From: Streptomyces tauricus
GTDB lineage: Bacteria; Actinomycetota; Actinomycetes; Streptomycetales; Streptomycetaceae
Direction: 5' to 3'
Length of the DNA: 64,000 nucleotides
Assembly: GCF_014650955.1 (NCBI RefSeq)
Contig: NZ_BMVY01000009.1
Location: 186,001-250,000 of the forward strand
The notes beneath the pieces were generated by a model that saw only the letters and a program-made list of their open reading frames with translations, was not told the DNA's origin and did no database searches. Below, piece after piece: positions 57,532 to 64,000 of the stretch (position 1 is its first letter; each line of letters begins with the position of its first letter). Made by a program: the position numbers and the translations under genes.

Positions 57532-59409
57532 GTGGCGGACACCAGGACGGCCGGAGCGGCCGGAGCAGCGAATGAGGCGGAGCCGGCGGACGCGATGCCG
57601 GAACCGGCTCCGGACGCGGGCGCGGATGCCGGCGCTGACGCGGACGCGTCGGAGAGGCCGCCGAGGTCGCGCAGGCCGATCAAGCCGATGAGGTCGGCCA
57701 AGGGGACGAAGGCGGCGGAGTCGGCGGAGTCGGGGAGCGTGCCGGGGAAGCCCGCGGTGACGGCTCAGGCGGCATCGGCGACTGTGACGGCGGCTGCGAC
57801 GGCGGCGGCGTCGGACACCGTGGCCGTGGACGCCGTGGGTGCTGCTGACGCCGTGGGTGGTGCGGACGCGGGCAAGCAGCCCAGGAGCGTACGGGTCGTC
57901 CTGCTCGCGCTGATGATCGCGATGCTCCTCGCCATGCTCGACAACATGATCATCGGCACCGCGATGCCGACCATCGTGGGCGAGCTGGGCGGCCTGGAGC
58001 ACCTGTCGTGGGTCGTCACCGCCTACACGCTCGCGACCGCCGCCTCCACCCCGATCTGGGGCAAGCTCGGTGACATGTACGGGCGCAAGGGCGTCTTCAT
58101 GACGTCGATCGTGCTCTTCCTGATCGGATCGGCGCTCAGCGGAATGGCCCAGGACATGGGCCAGCTCATCGGGTTCCGGGCGATCCAGGGACTCGGCGCG
58201 GGCGGTCTGATGGTCGGCGTCATGGCGATCATCGGGGATCTGATCCCGCCGCGTGAGCGGGGCAAGTACCAGGGCATGATGGCCGGCGTGATGGCCCTCG
58301 CCATGATCGGCGGACCGCTGGTCGGCGGCACCATCACCGACCACTGGGGCTGGCGCTGGTCCTTCTACATCAACCTGCCGCTCGGTGTCGTAGCCCTGAT
58401 CGCCATCAGCGCCGTACTGCATCTGCCCAAGAAGCGGGTGGACGCGCGGATCGACTATCTGGGTGCCGCGCTGCTCACCGTGGGTATCACCGCGATCGTG
58501 CTGGTCACCACCTGGGGCGGGACCGAGTACGCCTGGGGCTCCGCCCGGATCATGGAACTGATCGGCATCGGGGTCGCCGCGCTCATCGGCTTCCTGTTCG
58601 TGCAGACCAAGGCCGCCGCGCCGGTCATGCCGCTGCACATCTTCCGCAGCCGCAACTTCACGCTGATGTCCGTGGTGGGCTTCGTCGCCGGGTTCGTGAT
58701 GTTCGGCGCCGTACTGTTCCTGCCGCTGTACCAGCAGTCGGTGCAGGGCGCGTCCGCGACCAACTCCGGGCTGCTGCTCCTGCCGATGCTCGGCGCGATG
58801 CTGGTGACCTCCATGGTCGCCGGGCGGGTCACCACCAGCACCGGGCGGTACAAGGCCTTCCCGATCGTGGGCAGTGCGCTGATGGTGATCGGTCTGTACC
58901 TGCTGTCGCTCATGGACACGGACACGTCGCGGCTGACGTCCGGGGTGTACATGGCCGTCGTCGGCGCGGGCATGGGCTGTCTGATGCAGATCACCATGCT
59001 CGTGTCGCAGAACAGCGTCGAGATGAAGGACATGGGCGTCGCGTCGTCCAGCACCACGCTGTTCCGTACGCTCGGCTCGTCCTTCGGCGTCGCCATCATG
59101 GGGGCGCTGTTCAACAACCGCGTCCAGGACGTGATGTCCGAGCGGGCCGGGGCGCTGGGGTCCAAGGTGACCGAGCAGTCCGCGCAGCTGGACGCGGCGA
59201 GTCTGGCGAAGCTGCCGGTGGCCGCGCGGGAGGCGTATCAGCACGCTGTCGCGTCCGGGACTCATTCCGCGTTCCTGCTGGGGGCGGTTGTCGCGGTGGT
59301 CGCGCTGGTGGGGGCGGTGTTCGTGAAGGAGGTTCCGCTTCGGGGGGCGGGCTCGGCCTCTGGCGGCTCCGGAGACGCTGCCGGGGAGAAGCCGGCGGAG
59401 GCTGTCTGA
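57532..59409 (+). CDS. MFS multidrug exporter, DHA2 family (14 TM)
   Basis: 625 residues. An unusual Ala/Asp/Glu-rich hydrophilic N-terminus of about 115 residues precedes TM1 (VVLLALMIAMLLAMLDNMIIGTAMPTI). The DHA2 motifs are GKLGDMYGRKG (loop 2-3), FRAIQGLGAGGLMVGVMAIIGDLIPPRERGKYQG (motif C region) and WRWSFYINLPLGV. Expected to export hydrophobic drugs by proton antiport. GTG 57532 is chosen because AGGGGAG lies 8 nt upstream; earlier in-frame starts (57499, 57505) lie in or next to the operator and lack a signal. Controlled by the divergent TetR. Confidence 0.92.
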   Translation: MADTRTAGAAGAANEAEPADAMPEPAPDAGADAGADADASERPPRSRRPIKPMRSAKGTKAAESAESGSVPGKPAVTAQAASATVTAAATAAASDTVAVDAVGAADAVGGADAGKQPRSVRVVLLALMIAMLLAMLDNMIIGTAMPTIVGELGGLEHLSWVVTAYTLATAASTPIWGKLGDMYGRKGVFMTSIVLFLIGSALSGMAQDMGQLIGFRAIQGLGAGGLMVGVMAIIGDLIPPRERGKYQGMMAGVMALAMIGGPLVGGTITDHWGWRWSFYINLPLGVVALIAISAVLHLPKKRVDARIDYLGAALLTVGITAIVLVTTWGGTEYAWGSARIMELIGIGVAALIGFLFVQTKAAAPVMPLHIFRSRNFTLMSVVGFVAGFVMFGAVLFLPLYQQSVQGASATNSGLLLLPMLGAMLVTSMVAGRVTTSTGRYKAFPIVGSALMVIGLYLLSLMDTDTSRLTSGVYMAVVGAGMGCLMQITMLVSQNSVEMKDMGVASSSTTLFRTLGSSFGVAIMGALFNNRVQDVMSERAGALGSKVTEQSAQLDAASLAKLPVAAREAYQHAVASGTHSAFLLGAVVAVVALVGAVFVKEVPLRGAGSASGGSGDAAGEKPAEAV

Positions 59410-59445
59410 GGCTGCGCCTCAGCCTGCGCGGCTCATTGGCCCAGG

Positions 59446-59488
59446 GGCCCCGGTTCCGGACGACGTGCGTCTGGGGCCGGGGCCTTTT
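59446..59488 (+). terminator. Terminator after the MFS exporter
   Basis: GGCCCCGG/CCGGGGCC (59446-59453, 59477-59484), with an inner imperfect CCGGACG/CGTCTGG stem, is followed by TTTT. A smaller CTGAGGC-TGC-GCCTCAG hairpin (59406-59422) overlaps the stop codon. Confidence 0.8.
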
Positions 59489-59526
59489 CCGCCCCCGCCG
59501 CCCCTACCCATTCCCGTCACGTACTC

Positions 59527-59712
59527 GGGGGCTCCGCCCCCGAACCCCCGCTCCTCAAACGCCGGAGGGGCTGGGGGTCGGGCGCCGAGGGGCACATAGC
59601 CGGGGCCGGGAGCCTGGAGCCGGAAGGGACGGATGCTCGGATGTCACCGGCTGCGCGCACGCCAGCGGTCTGAAAATAGGGGCGCAGCCCCATTTTCGGG
59701 GGCGCGGGGAAC
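59527..59712. repeat. Cluster of common Streptomyces intergenic repeats
   Basis: GGGGGC-TCC-GCCCCC (59527-59541), then CTCAAACGCCGGAGGGGCTG, then GGGGC-GCA-GCCCC (59679-59691), and a GGGGCGCGGGGAAC copy (59699-59712). They fill the 410-bp gap between the convergent MFS and cseC genes, in which no gene is visible. Confidence 0.75.
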
Positions 59713-59819
59713 TGCGCGGCCCACCCCCACCGGCCCGCACCCGTGATCCGCCCCCACACCCCCCAGCCCGTCCGGCGATTGAGGACAAAGGGGGGCCGGG
59801 GCGACAGCCCGGGGACAGG

Positions 59820-61304
59820 TCACTCCGGCAGCATCGGGTAACTGCCCGTGTTCGTCGGAGCGTGCTCCGGAAGCCACAGCACCGCCACCGCCCCCTCCGA
59901 AGGAACCCCCTCCGCCGCCCCCACCGCCCGCACATTGCGGAACGTGAGCCGCGCCCCCAGCACCCGCGCCTGCCCCGCCGCGATGGTCAGCCCCAGACCG
60001 TGCCCGTGCCCAGCCCGGTCACTGCTGCCGGTACGGAAGCGGCTCGGCCCGTCGGCGAGGAGCGCGTCGGGGAAGCCGGGCCCGTGGTCGCGGACCCGGA
60101 TGACCCGCCCCTCGACGGTCACCTCGATGGGTGGCTTGCCGTGCTTGGCGGCGTTGACCAGCAGGTTGATGAGGACCCGTTCGAGACGGCGCGGGTCGGT
60201 CGTGACCGCCGACTCGTGGACCACCCGGACCACGATCCCCGGGTCCCGCGCGATCACCCGCCGCGTCACGAACTCGCCCAGCAGGATGTCCTGCAACTCG
60301 GCCCGCTCGGACGCGCTGTCCAGCCGGGCCACCTCCAGCACGTCCTCGACCAGCTGCCGCATGGCCTGCGCCCGGTCCCGTACGAGCTCCGTGGGGCGCC
60401 CCGGCGGCAGCAGCTCGGCCGCGGTGAGCAGCCCGGTCACCGGGGTGCGCAGCTCGTGCGCGATGTCCGCGGTCACCCGCCGCTCGGCCTCGATGCGCTG
60501 CTGCAGCGCGTCCGCCATCGCGTCCACGGCCCGCGCGAGGTCGTCCGTCTCGTCGCGCACGACCCCGCCGATGGAGTCCCGTACGCGTACGTCCGGTTCG
60601 CCCTGCGCGACCCGCCGGGCCGCCGTGGCCGCCTTGCGCAGCCGCCGCGAGAGCTGGCCGCCGATGAGTACGCCGAGCGCGCAGCCGCCGAAGACCACCG
60701 CGATCGAACCGATGAGCAGCGCCTCGTCGAGATCCTTCAGGACGGTCGTGCTGCGGTCGGTGAAGTTCGTGTGCAGCGACAGGATGCGGCCGTCCTTGAG
60801 CGGTACCGCCGCCCAGATGTCGGGCACGCCGTCGGAGTGCTCCGTCACATACGTCGCCCGGCGCCCGGCCGTCGCCTTCGCCAGCAGGTCCTTCGGCAGG
60901 GCCGGGTCGTCGATCTTGACGCCGGGGAAGTTCGGCCGCCCGGACGCCTCGTAGTTGCGCTGCGCGATCTGGACGCGTTCGTCGGCGAGGTCGCGCGCGT
61001 TGTCGAGCATCGAGACGCGGGCGGCGTTGTGCACGACCAGGCTCAGCGCGACGGCCACCAGCGCCCCGACCGCCGCGATGGCGGCGCTCAGCTTCCATCT
61101 GATCCCCGTACGCGGCATCAGGCGCCCGAGTCTCTCGCGCCGCCCGCCCGCACCGAACCGAACCGTCTGCCCGTGTCCTTCACCGTCCCCGGCCCCGTCC
61201 CGCCCACCGTGTCCGTGCCCGTTCCCACGTCCGCGTCCGTCGTCGCCGAACTCACCTTGCCGCCCGTCCGCCGGGTTGCCGTTCGTCCCCCGCATCGCCC
61301 GCAT
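59820..61304 (-). CDS. cseC: Sensor histidine kinase CseC
   Basis: 494 residues. A Gly/His/Asp-rich N-terminus (RGRGNGHGHGGRDGAGDG) leads to TM1 (about 70-92), an extracytoplasmic sensor segment of about 100 residues, TM2 (about 195-215), HAMP, HisKA with phosphorylated His283 in VTADIAHELRTPV, and HATPase (NLLVNAAKHG; DHGPGFP; GHGLGLTI). In S. coelicolor CseC senses cell-envelope damage and phosphorylates CseB to switch on sigE. It lies 12 bp after cseB. ATG 61304 follows GGAG; the N-terminal low-complexity part is species-variable. Confidence 0.92.
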   Translation of the reverse strand: MRAMRGTNGNPADGRQGEFGDDGRGRGNGHGHGGRDGAGDGEGHGQTVRFGAGGRRERLGRLMPRTGIRWKLSAAIAAVGALVAVALSLVVHNAARVSMLDNARDLADERVQIAQRNYEASGRPNFPGVKIDDPALPKDLLAKATAGRRATYVTEHSDGVPDIWAAVPLKDGRILSLHTNFTDRSTTVLKDLDEALLIGSIAVVFGGCALGVLIGGQLSRRLRKAATAARRVAQGEPDVRVRDSIGGVVRDETDDLARAVDAMADALQQRIEAERRVTADIAHELRTPVTGLLTAAELLPPGRPTELVRDRAQAMRQLVEDVLEVARLDSASERAELQDILLGEFVTRRVIARDPGIVVRVVHESAVTTDPRRLERVLINLLVNAAKHGKPPIEVTVEGRVIRVRDHGPGFPDALLADGPSRFRTGSSDRAGHGHGLGLTIAAGQARVLGARLTFRNVRAVGAAEGVPSEGAVAVLWLPEHAPTNTGSYPMLPE

Positions 61305-61316
61305 CGACCGCTCCGC

Positions 61317-62051
61317 TCAGGCCTTCAACTTGTAGCCGAAGCCGCGGACCGTCTCGATCCGGTCCTGGCCGATCTTCGTACGCAGCCGCTGCACATGGAC
61401 GTCGACGACCCGGGTGTCACCGCCCCAGCCGTAGTCCCACACCCGCTCAAGAAGCTTGTCGCGCGACAGGACCGTACCGGGCGAGGACGAGAACTCCAGG
61501 AGCAGCCGCATCTCGGTGGGCGTCAGGGACACCGGGGCGCCGCCCCTGCGCACCTCCATGCCCTCCGTGTCGATCTCCAGCTCGCCGGCACCGGAACCGG
61601 AGCCGAAGGTCAGCACGCCGCCGGCGGGCTCGTGCGACGCGCCGTCGGTCCCGTCGGCGCCCGAACGCGGTCCGCTCGCGTGTCCGAAGCGCCGCAGCAC
61701 GGCCCGGATGCGCGCGACCAGCACGGCCCCGTCGAAGGGCTTGGTCACGTAGTCGTCGGCGCCCGCCTCCAGGCCCAGTACGACGTCGATGGAGTCGGCG
61801 CGGGCCGACAGCATGATCACGGGGACGGTCGACTCGTCGCGGATCCGGCGGCACAGCGACACCCCGTCGAGGCCGGGCACCATCACGTCGAGGAGCGCGA
61901 TGTCGGGCCGGTCCGCGCGGAACGCCTCCAGTCCCGACAGCCCGTCGGGCATGGCGGTGACCACGAAGCCGTCGCGTTCCAGCGCGAGCTGGGTGGCCTC
62001 GCGGATGACGTCGTCGTCCTCGACGAACAGGACATGGGTGTGCTCTGCCAT
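61317..62051 (-). CDS. cseB: Response regulator CseB (OmpR class)
   Basis: 244 residues. The receiver has phospho-acceptor Asp55 (IALLDVMVPGLDG), Thr/Ser in VIMLSARAD, and Lys in DDYVTKPFDG. The OmpR-type winged helix has SLTPTEMRLLLEFSSSPGTVLSRDKLLERVWDYGWGGDTRVVDVHVQRLRTKIG. A Gly/Ser/Asp-rich linker of about 30 residues lies between the domains. CseB activates the sigE operon promoter. ATG 62051 (MAEHTHVLFVEDDD). It lies 106 bp after cseA, a larger gap than elsewhere in the operon. Confidence 0.93.
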   Translation of the reverse strand: MAEHTHVLFVEDDDVIREATQLALERDGFVVTAMPDGLSGLEAFRADRPDIALLDVMVPGLDGVSLCRRIRDESTVPVIMLSARADSIDVVLGLEAGADDYVTKPFDGAVLVARIRAVLRRFGHASGPRSGADGTDGASHEPAGGVLTFGSGSGAGELEIDTEGMEVRRGGAPVSLTPTEMRLLLEFSSSPGTVLSRDKLLERVWDYGWGGDTRVVDVHVQRLRTKIGQDRIETVRGFGYKLKA

Positions 62052-62157
62052 CCGGGTGCTCTCAGTTTCTCGGTCGGTCCATCGGTCCATCGGGCGGTCG
62101 GTCGATTGCGGGCTACGGCACTGCTGATCTCGACGGCGCCACGGGTCTGCGACGGCG

Positions 62158-62832
62158 CTACTGATCGGTGGGGGCCGCCGACTCGCCGCCCACCACCTTG
62201 CTGTAGTCGTTGTGCGTCCTGGCCTGCTCGGTGAAGCGGGTCGCCCGCCAGTGGTACGTGATCACTTCCTCGCCGGACGGATACGTCACCGAGTCGTCCT
62301 TCTCGTACACCTGTTGTGTGATCACCAGATCGCCCCGGTCGATCTCCGCGTACACGGGCGGCTCCTCGGCGCGGAAGACGTTCTTGTACTCGTCGCCCTC
62401 CTCGCGGTACACGTACGAGCCGACGCCGACCGCGTCCCCGCAGGTCATCACGTTGATCACGACGTCGGCCGCGGTACCGCCGGTGAGGTTGCCGTACGAC
62501 ACGTCGACCGGGTACTCGTCGCCGACGCACGGTTTCAGGTCGCGCTTGACCGCCGTGCTGACCCCGGGGTCGGCCCTGACCAGACGTACCGCGTCCACCC
62601 GGTCGGGCGTCGGCGAGGCAGAGGCCGACGCCGCTGCCGATACGGAGGGGTCCGCGTCCCGGGCGCTCCCGGCAGCCGAGTCGGAGAGGGCGGGGCCCTC
62701 GTCGCGGGCGCCGGTGCCGCCCGTACCGCAGGCGGACACGGAAAGGCCGAGGGCGGCGAACACGGCCGCTGCCGTGATCACCGCCTTTCGGACCCCACGG
62801 GTCCGCGGAGCCTCTGGGTCTAGGCCGCGCAA
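62158..62832 (-). CDS. cseA: Lipoprotein CseA, modulator of the SigE response
   Basis: 224 residues. An N-terminal hydrophobic segment ends in the lipobox LSVSAC (Cys35), so the mature protein is lipid-anchored outside the membrane. A Ser/Ala/Asp-rich stretch then leads to a compact domain (SYGNLTGGTAADVVINVMTCGDAVG and later VTYPSGEEVITYHWRATRF). In S. coelicolor CseA dampens sigE expression. It starts at TTG 62832, with GAGGAG 8 nt upstream, and overlaps the sigE stop by 13 nt. No ATG or GTG fits. Confidence 0.88.
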   Translation of the reverse strand: MRGLDPEAPRTRGVRKAVITAAAVFAALGLSVSACGTGGTGARDEGPALSDSAAGSARDADPSVSAAASASASPTPDRVDAVRLVRADPGVSTAVKRDLKPCVGDEYPVDVSYGNLTGGTAADVVINVMTCGDAVGVGSYVYREEGDEYKNVFRAEEPPVYAEIDRGDLVITQQVYEKDDSVTYPSGEEVITYHWRATRFTEQARTHNDYSKVVGGESAAPTDQ

Positions 62833-63395
62833 CGCTCCCGCTCCTCACGCTCCGGCACACCTGCGCCGAGCCCGCCGTTCCCGTTGTTGTCGCTGTCCTC
62901 GTCACGGGCCCGGCGCTCCAGCTCCTCGCGGAGCCGGGCGAGTGCCCGGTGCAGTGTGCTCTTGACCGTGCCGGCCGACATGCCGAGGGCGGCGGCCGTC
63001 TCCTCCGTGGACATCTGCTCCCAGTGTCGCAGCACGACGACGCTGCGCTGCTTGGGAGCCAGCACCTTCATGATGTCCATCAGGAGCGCGCGGTCCGCGT
63101 GCTGCTCGGTGGAGTCGTCCACGCTCGCGTCCGGCAGCTGCTCGGTGGGGACCTCCTCCAGCTTGCGGGCCCGCCACCACTCCGTACGCGTGTTGATCAT
63201 GACGCGGCGCAGATAGGCGTCGGCGAGGCGCTTGTCCGCTATGCCGTCCCAGCGTCCGTACGTCCGTACCAGCGCGGTCTGCAGGAGGTCCTGGGCGTCG
63301 ACCGGGTCGGGGACCAGACGGCGTGCGCTGCGCAGCAACGCGTCCTGCCGAGTGCGTACGTACTCCTCGAACTCAAGCACCTCGCCGTGCGCCAT
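62820..63395 (-). CDS. sigE: ECF RNA polymerase sigma factor SigE
   Basis: 191 residues. Region 2 is FEEYVRTRQDALLRSARRLVPDPVDAQDLLQTALVRTYGRWD; region 4 is VLAPKQRSVVVLRHWEQMSTEETAAALGMSAGTVKSTLHRALARLREEL. It is nearly the S. coelicolor SigE sequence as I remember it, and directs the cell-envelope stress regulon (peptidoglycan, teichoic-acid-like and LCP genes). It is controlled by CseB/CseC at transcription rather than by an anti-sigma factor. ATG 63395 follows GGAGG. Order sigE-cseA-cseB-cseC as in S. coelicolor. Confidence 0.95.
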   Translation of the reverse strand: MAHGEVLEFEEYVRTRQDALLRSARRLVPDPVDAQDLLQTALVRTYGRWDGIADKRLADAYLRRVMINTRTEWWRARKLEEVPTEQLPDASVDDSTEQHADRALLMDIMKVLAPKQRSVVVLRHWEQMSTEETAAALGMSAGTVKSTLHRALARLREELERRARDEDSDNNGNGGLGAGVPEREERERCAA

Positions 63396-63449
63396 TCCAA
63401 CCGCCTCCGTCCCCGTACCGGCCTGGGTGCTGCCGGCTGTCCGTTGCCT

Positions 63450-63475
63450 GCCGTACCGCTGGTCCGCGGTACGGC
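63450..63475 (-). promoter_or_regulatory. Inverted repeat upstream of sigE
   Basis: 10-bp perfect arms GCCGTACCGC/GCGGTACGGC with a 6-nt loop lie 55-80 bp before the sigE start. It could be an RNA hairpin in the leader or a regulator site; the 257-bp gap otherwise shows no repeat or gene. Confidence 0.5.
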
Positions 63476-63652
63476 ACTGAAGTTACGGAGCTGTTGTCAC
63501 GGGGTTGTCCGAGCGAGCATGCGACAAGCGCTCGGCTGTCCATAGGTTGTGTAACGGAAGTAGGGCCTGGGTAAAACGAGGTGCCGACTGGGGCGGGTAC
63601 GGGGCGTTTTGCCCGCCGCGGGCCTGTCACCGGGCTCGGTGACGGCTGTGGG

Positions 63653-64000
63653 TCAGCTCTGCGGGAGCCGGTACAGACCGCCGGCGAGCGGTTCGACGAG
63701 TCCGTCGGCGACCAGTCCGTCCAGCGCGCGGGCCCGTTGCACCGGTTCCTCCCAGACACGGTCGAGGACCGGCTGGGGGACGGGGTCGACCGCCTCGCGC
63801 AGTACGGCGAGCAGCTGGCCGCGCACCTGCCGGTCCGTACCCGCGTACGTCTGGCCGCGCCGCGGCGGTCCGTCGTGCGCGGGCTTCCCGGCCAGCCGCC
63901 ACGTGCACAGGGCGGCGATCGGGCACCGTACGCACGTCTCGTTCTTCGCCGTGCAGACGAGCGCGCCGAGTTCCATGGACGCGGCGGCCCAGAGCGCGGC
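63653..64000 (-). CDS. mutY: A/G-specific adenine glycosylase MutY, C-terminal part (5' end outside window)
   Basis: The last 115 residues are visible; the frame is open to the window edge. The ASMELGALVCTAKNETCVRCPIAALC segment holds the [4Fe-4S] ligands in the C-x6-C-x2-C-x5-C pattern of MutY/endonuclease III. A short C-terminal domain follows (QLLAVLREAVDPVPQPVLDRVW onwards), much shorter than the E. coli 8-oxoG-recognition domain, as in other actinobacteria. It removes A opposite 8-oxoG. It is transcribed toward sigE, which has its own upstream region. Confidence 0.92.
   Translation of the reverse strand, partial: AALWAAASMELGALVCTAKNETCVRCPIAALCTWRLAGKPAHDGPPRRGQTYAGTDRQVRGQLLAVLREAVDPVPQPVLDRVWEEPVQRARALDGLVADGLVEPLAGGLYRLPQS

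Noticed and set aside
56794..59265. 823-residue minus-strand frame that contains TetR at its end
   Set aside because: Only the last 194 residues are TetR; the rest is antisense to the MFS exporter. A normal ATG with ribosome binding site exists at 57378.

Overview
The window is chromosomal DNA of a Streptomyces-type actinomycete. It has very high GC, many GTG starts, GGAGG-type ribosome binding sites, 4-bp ATGA/GTGA overlaps, and the conserved core order ppa / dacB / DUF2342 protease / tilS-hpt / ftsH / folE / folP-folB-folK / orphan nuoD / panC-nadB-nadC-coaX / argA / lsr2 / clpC / cseC-cseB-cseA-sigE / mutY. As I recall, S. coelicolor has the same order (inverted) around SCO3356-SCO3410. 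I see no prophage, integrase, IS element, CRISPR, tRNA or rRNA.

Layout. 1-7 kb: end of a Scr1/DUF5753-type regulator, an aldehyde dehydrogenase, a PadR regulator followed by a DrrAB-like ABC exporter, glutamate decarboxylase, and a divergent TipA-type MerR regulator under a promoter almost identical to the classical tipA promoter. 7-19 kb: YbjQ-like protein, DedA and ThrE-like membrane proteins, then housekeeping genes (ppa, dacB, metalloprotease, tilS, hpt, ftsH, folE). 19-22 kb: minus-strand folate operon folP-NTF2-folB-folK-DUF3180. 22-32 kb: lysyl-phosphatidylglycerol synthase-like protein, membrane-anchored esterase, large disordered conserved protein, two PH-domain membrane proteins, a stand-alone NuoD paralogue and a convergent MidA/NDUFAF7-family methyltransferase. 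32-37 kb: NarL-type two-component system, ArsR-type regulator, small unknown protein, threonine aldolase-like enzyme. 37-43 kb: pantothenate/NAD/CoA operon (DUF2520, a 21-codon microORF, panC, nadB, nadC, coaX) behind a DnaA-box cluster. 43-50 kb: two conserved small proteins, BlaI-type regulator, argA, lsr2, unknown protein, clpC. 50-59 kb is the more accessory part: acid phosphatase, a NACHT-LRR (NLR-like) protein, divergent carboxylesterase, secreted M23 peptidase, TetR regulator and MFS exporter with a clear shared operator. 59-64 kb: the cell-envelope stress operon sigE-cseA-cseB-cseC and the end of mutY.

The best candidates for new biology are: (i) the orphan NuoD whose quinone-site Tyr is Trp, next to a NDUFAF7-type methyltransferase, with the target Arg retained; (ii) the NACHT-LRR gene with its divergent esterase; (iii) a 21-codon ORF bridging DUF2520 and panC by ATGA overlaps at both ends; (iv) a TipA homologue with the tipA promoter and internal TipAS start but lacking the drug-attaching Cys; and (v) short tandem repeats of unrelated sequence that begin at stop codons, at several gene ends. 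A GGGGCGCGGGGAAC repeat occurs 18 times, singly or in mirror-image arrays, in gene-free gaps, mostly between convergent genes. All calls come from reading sequence and remembered family features; no search was run.
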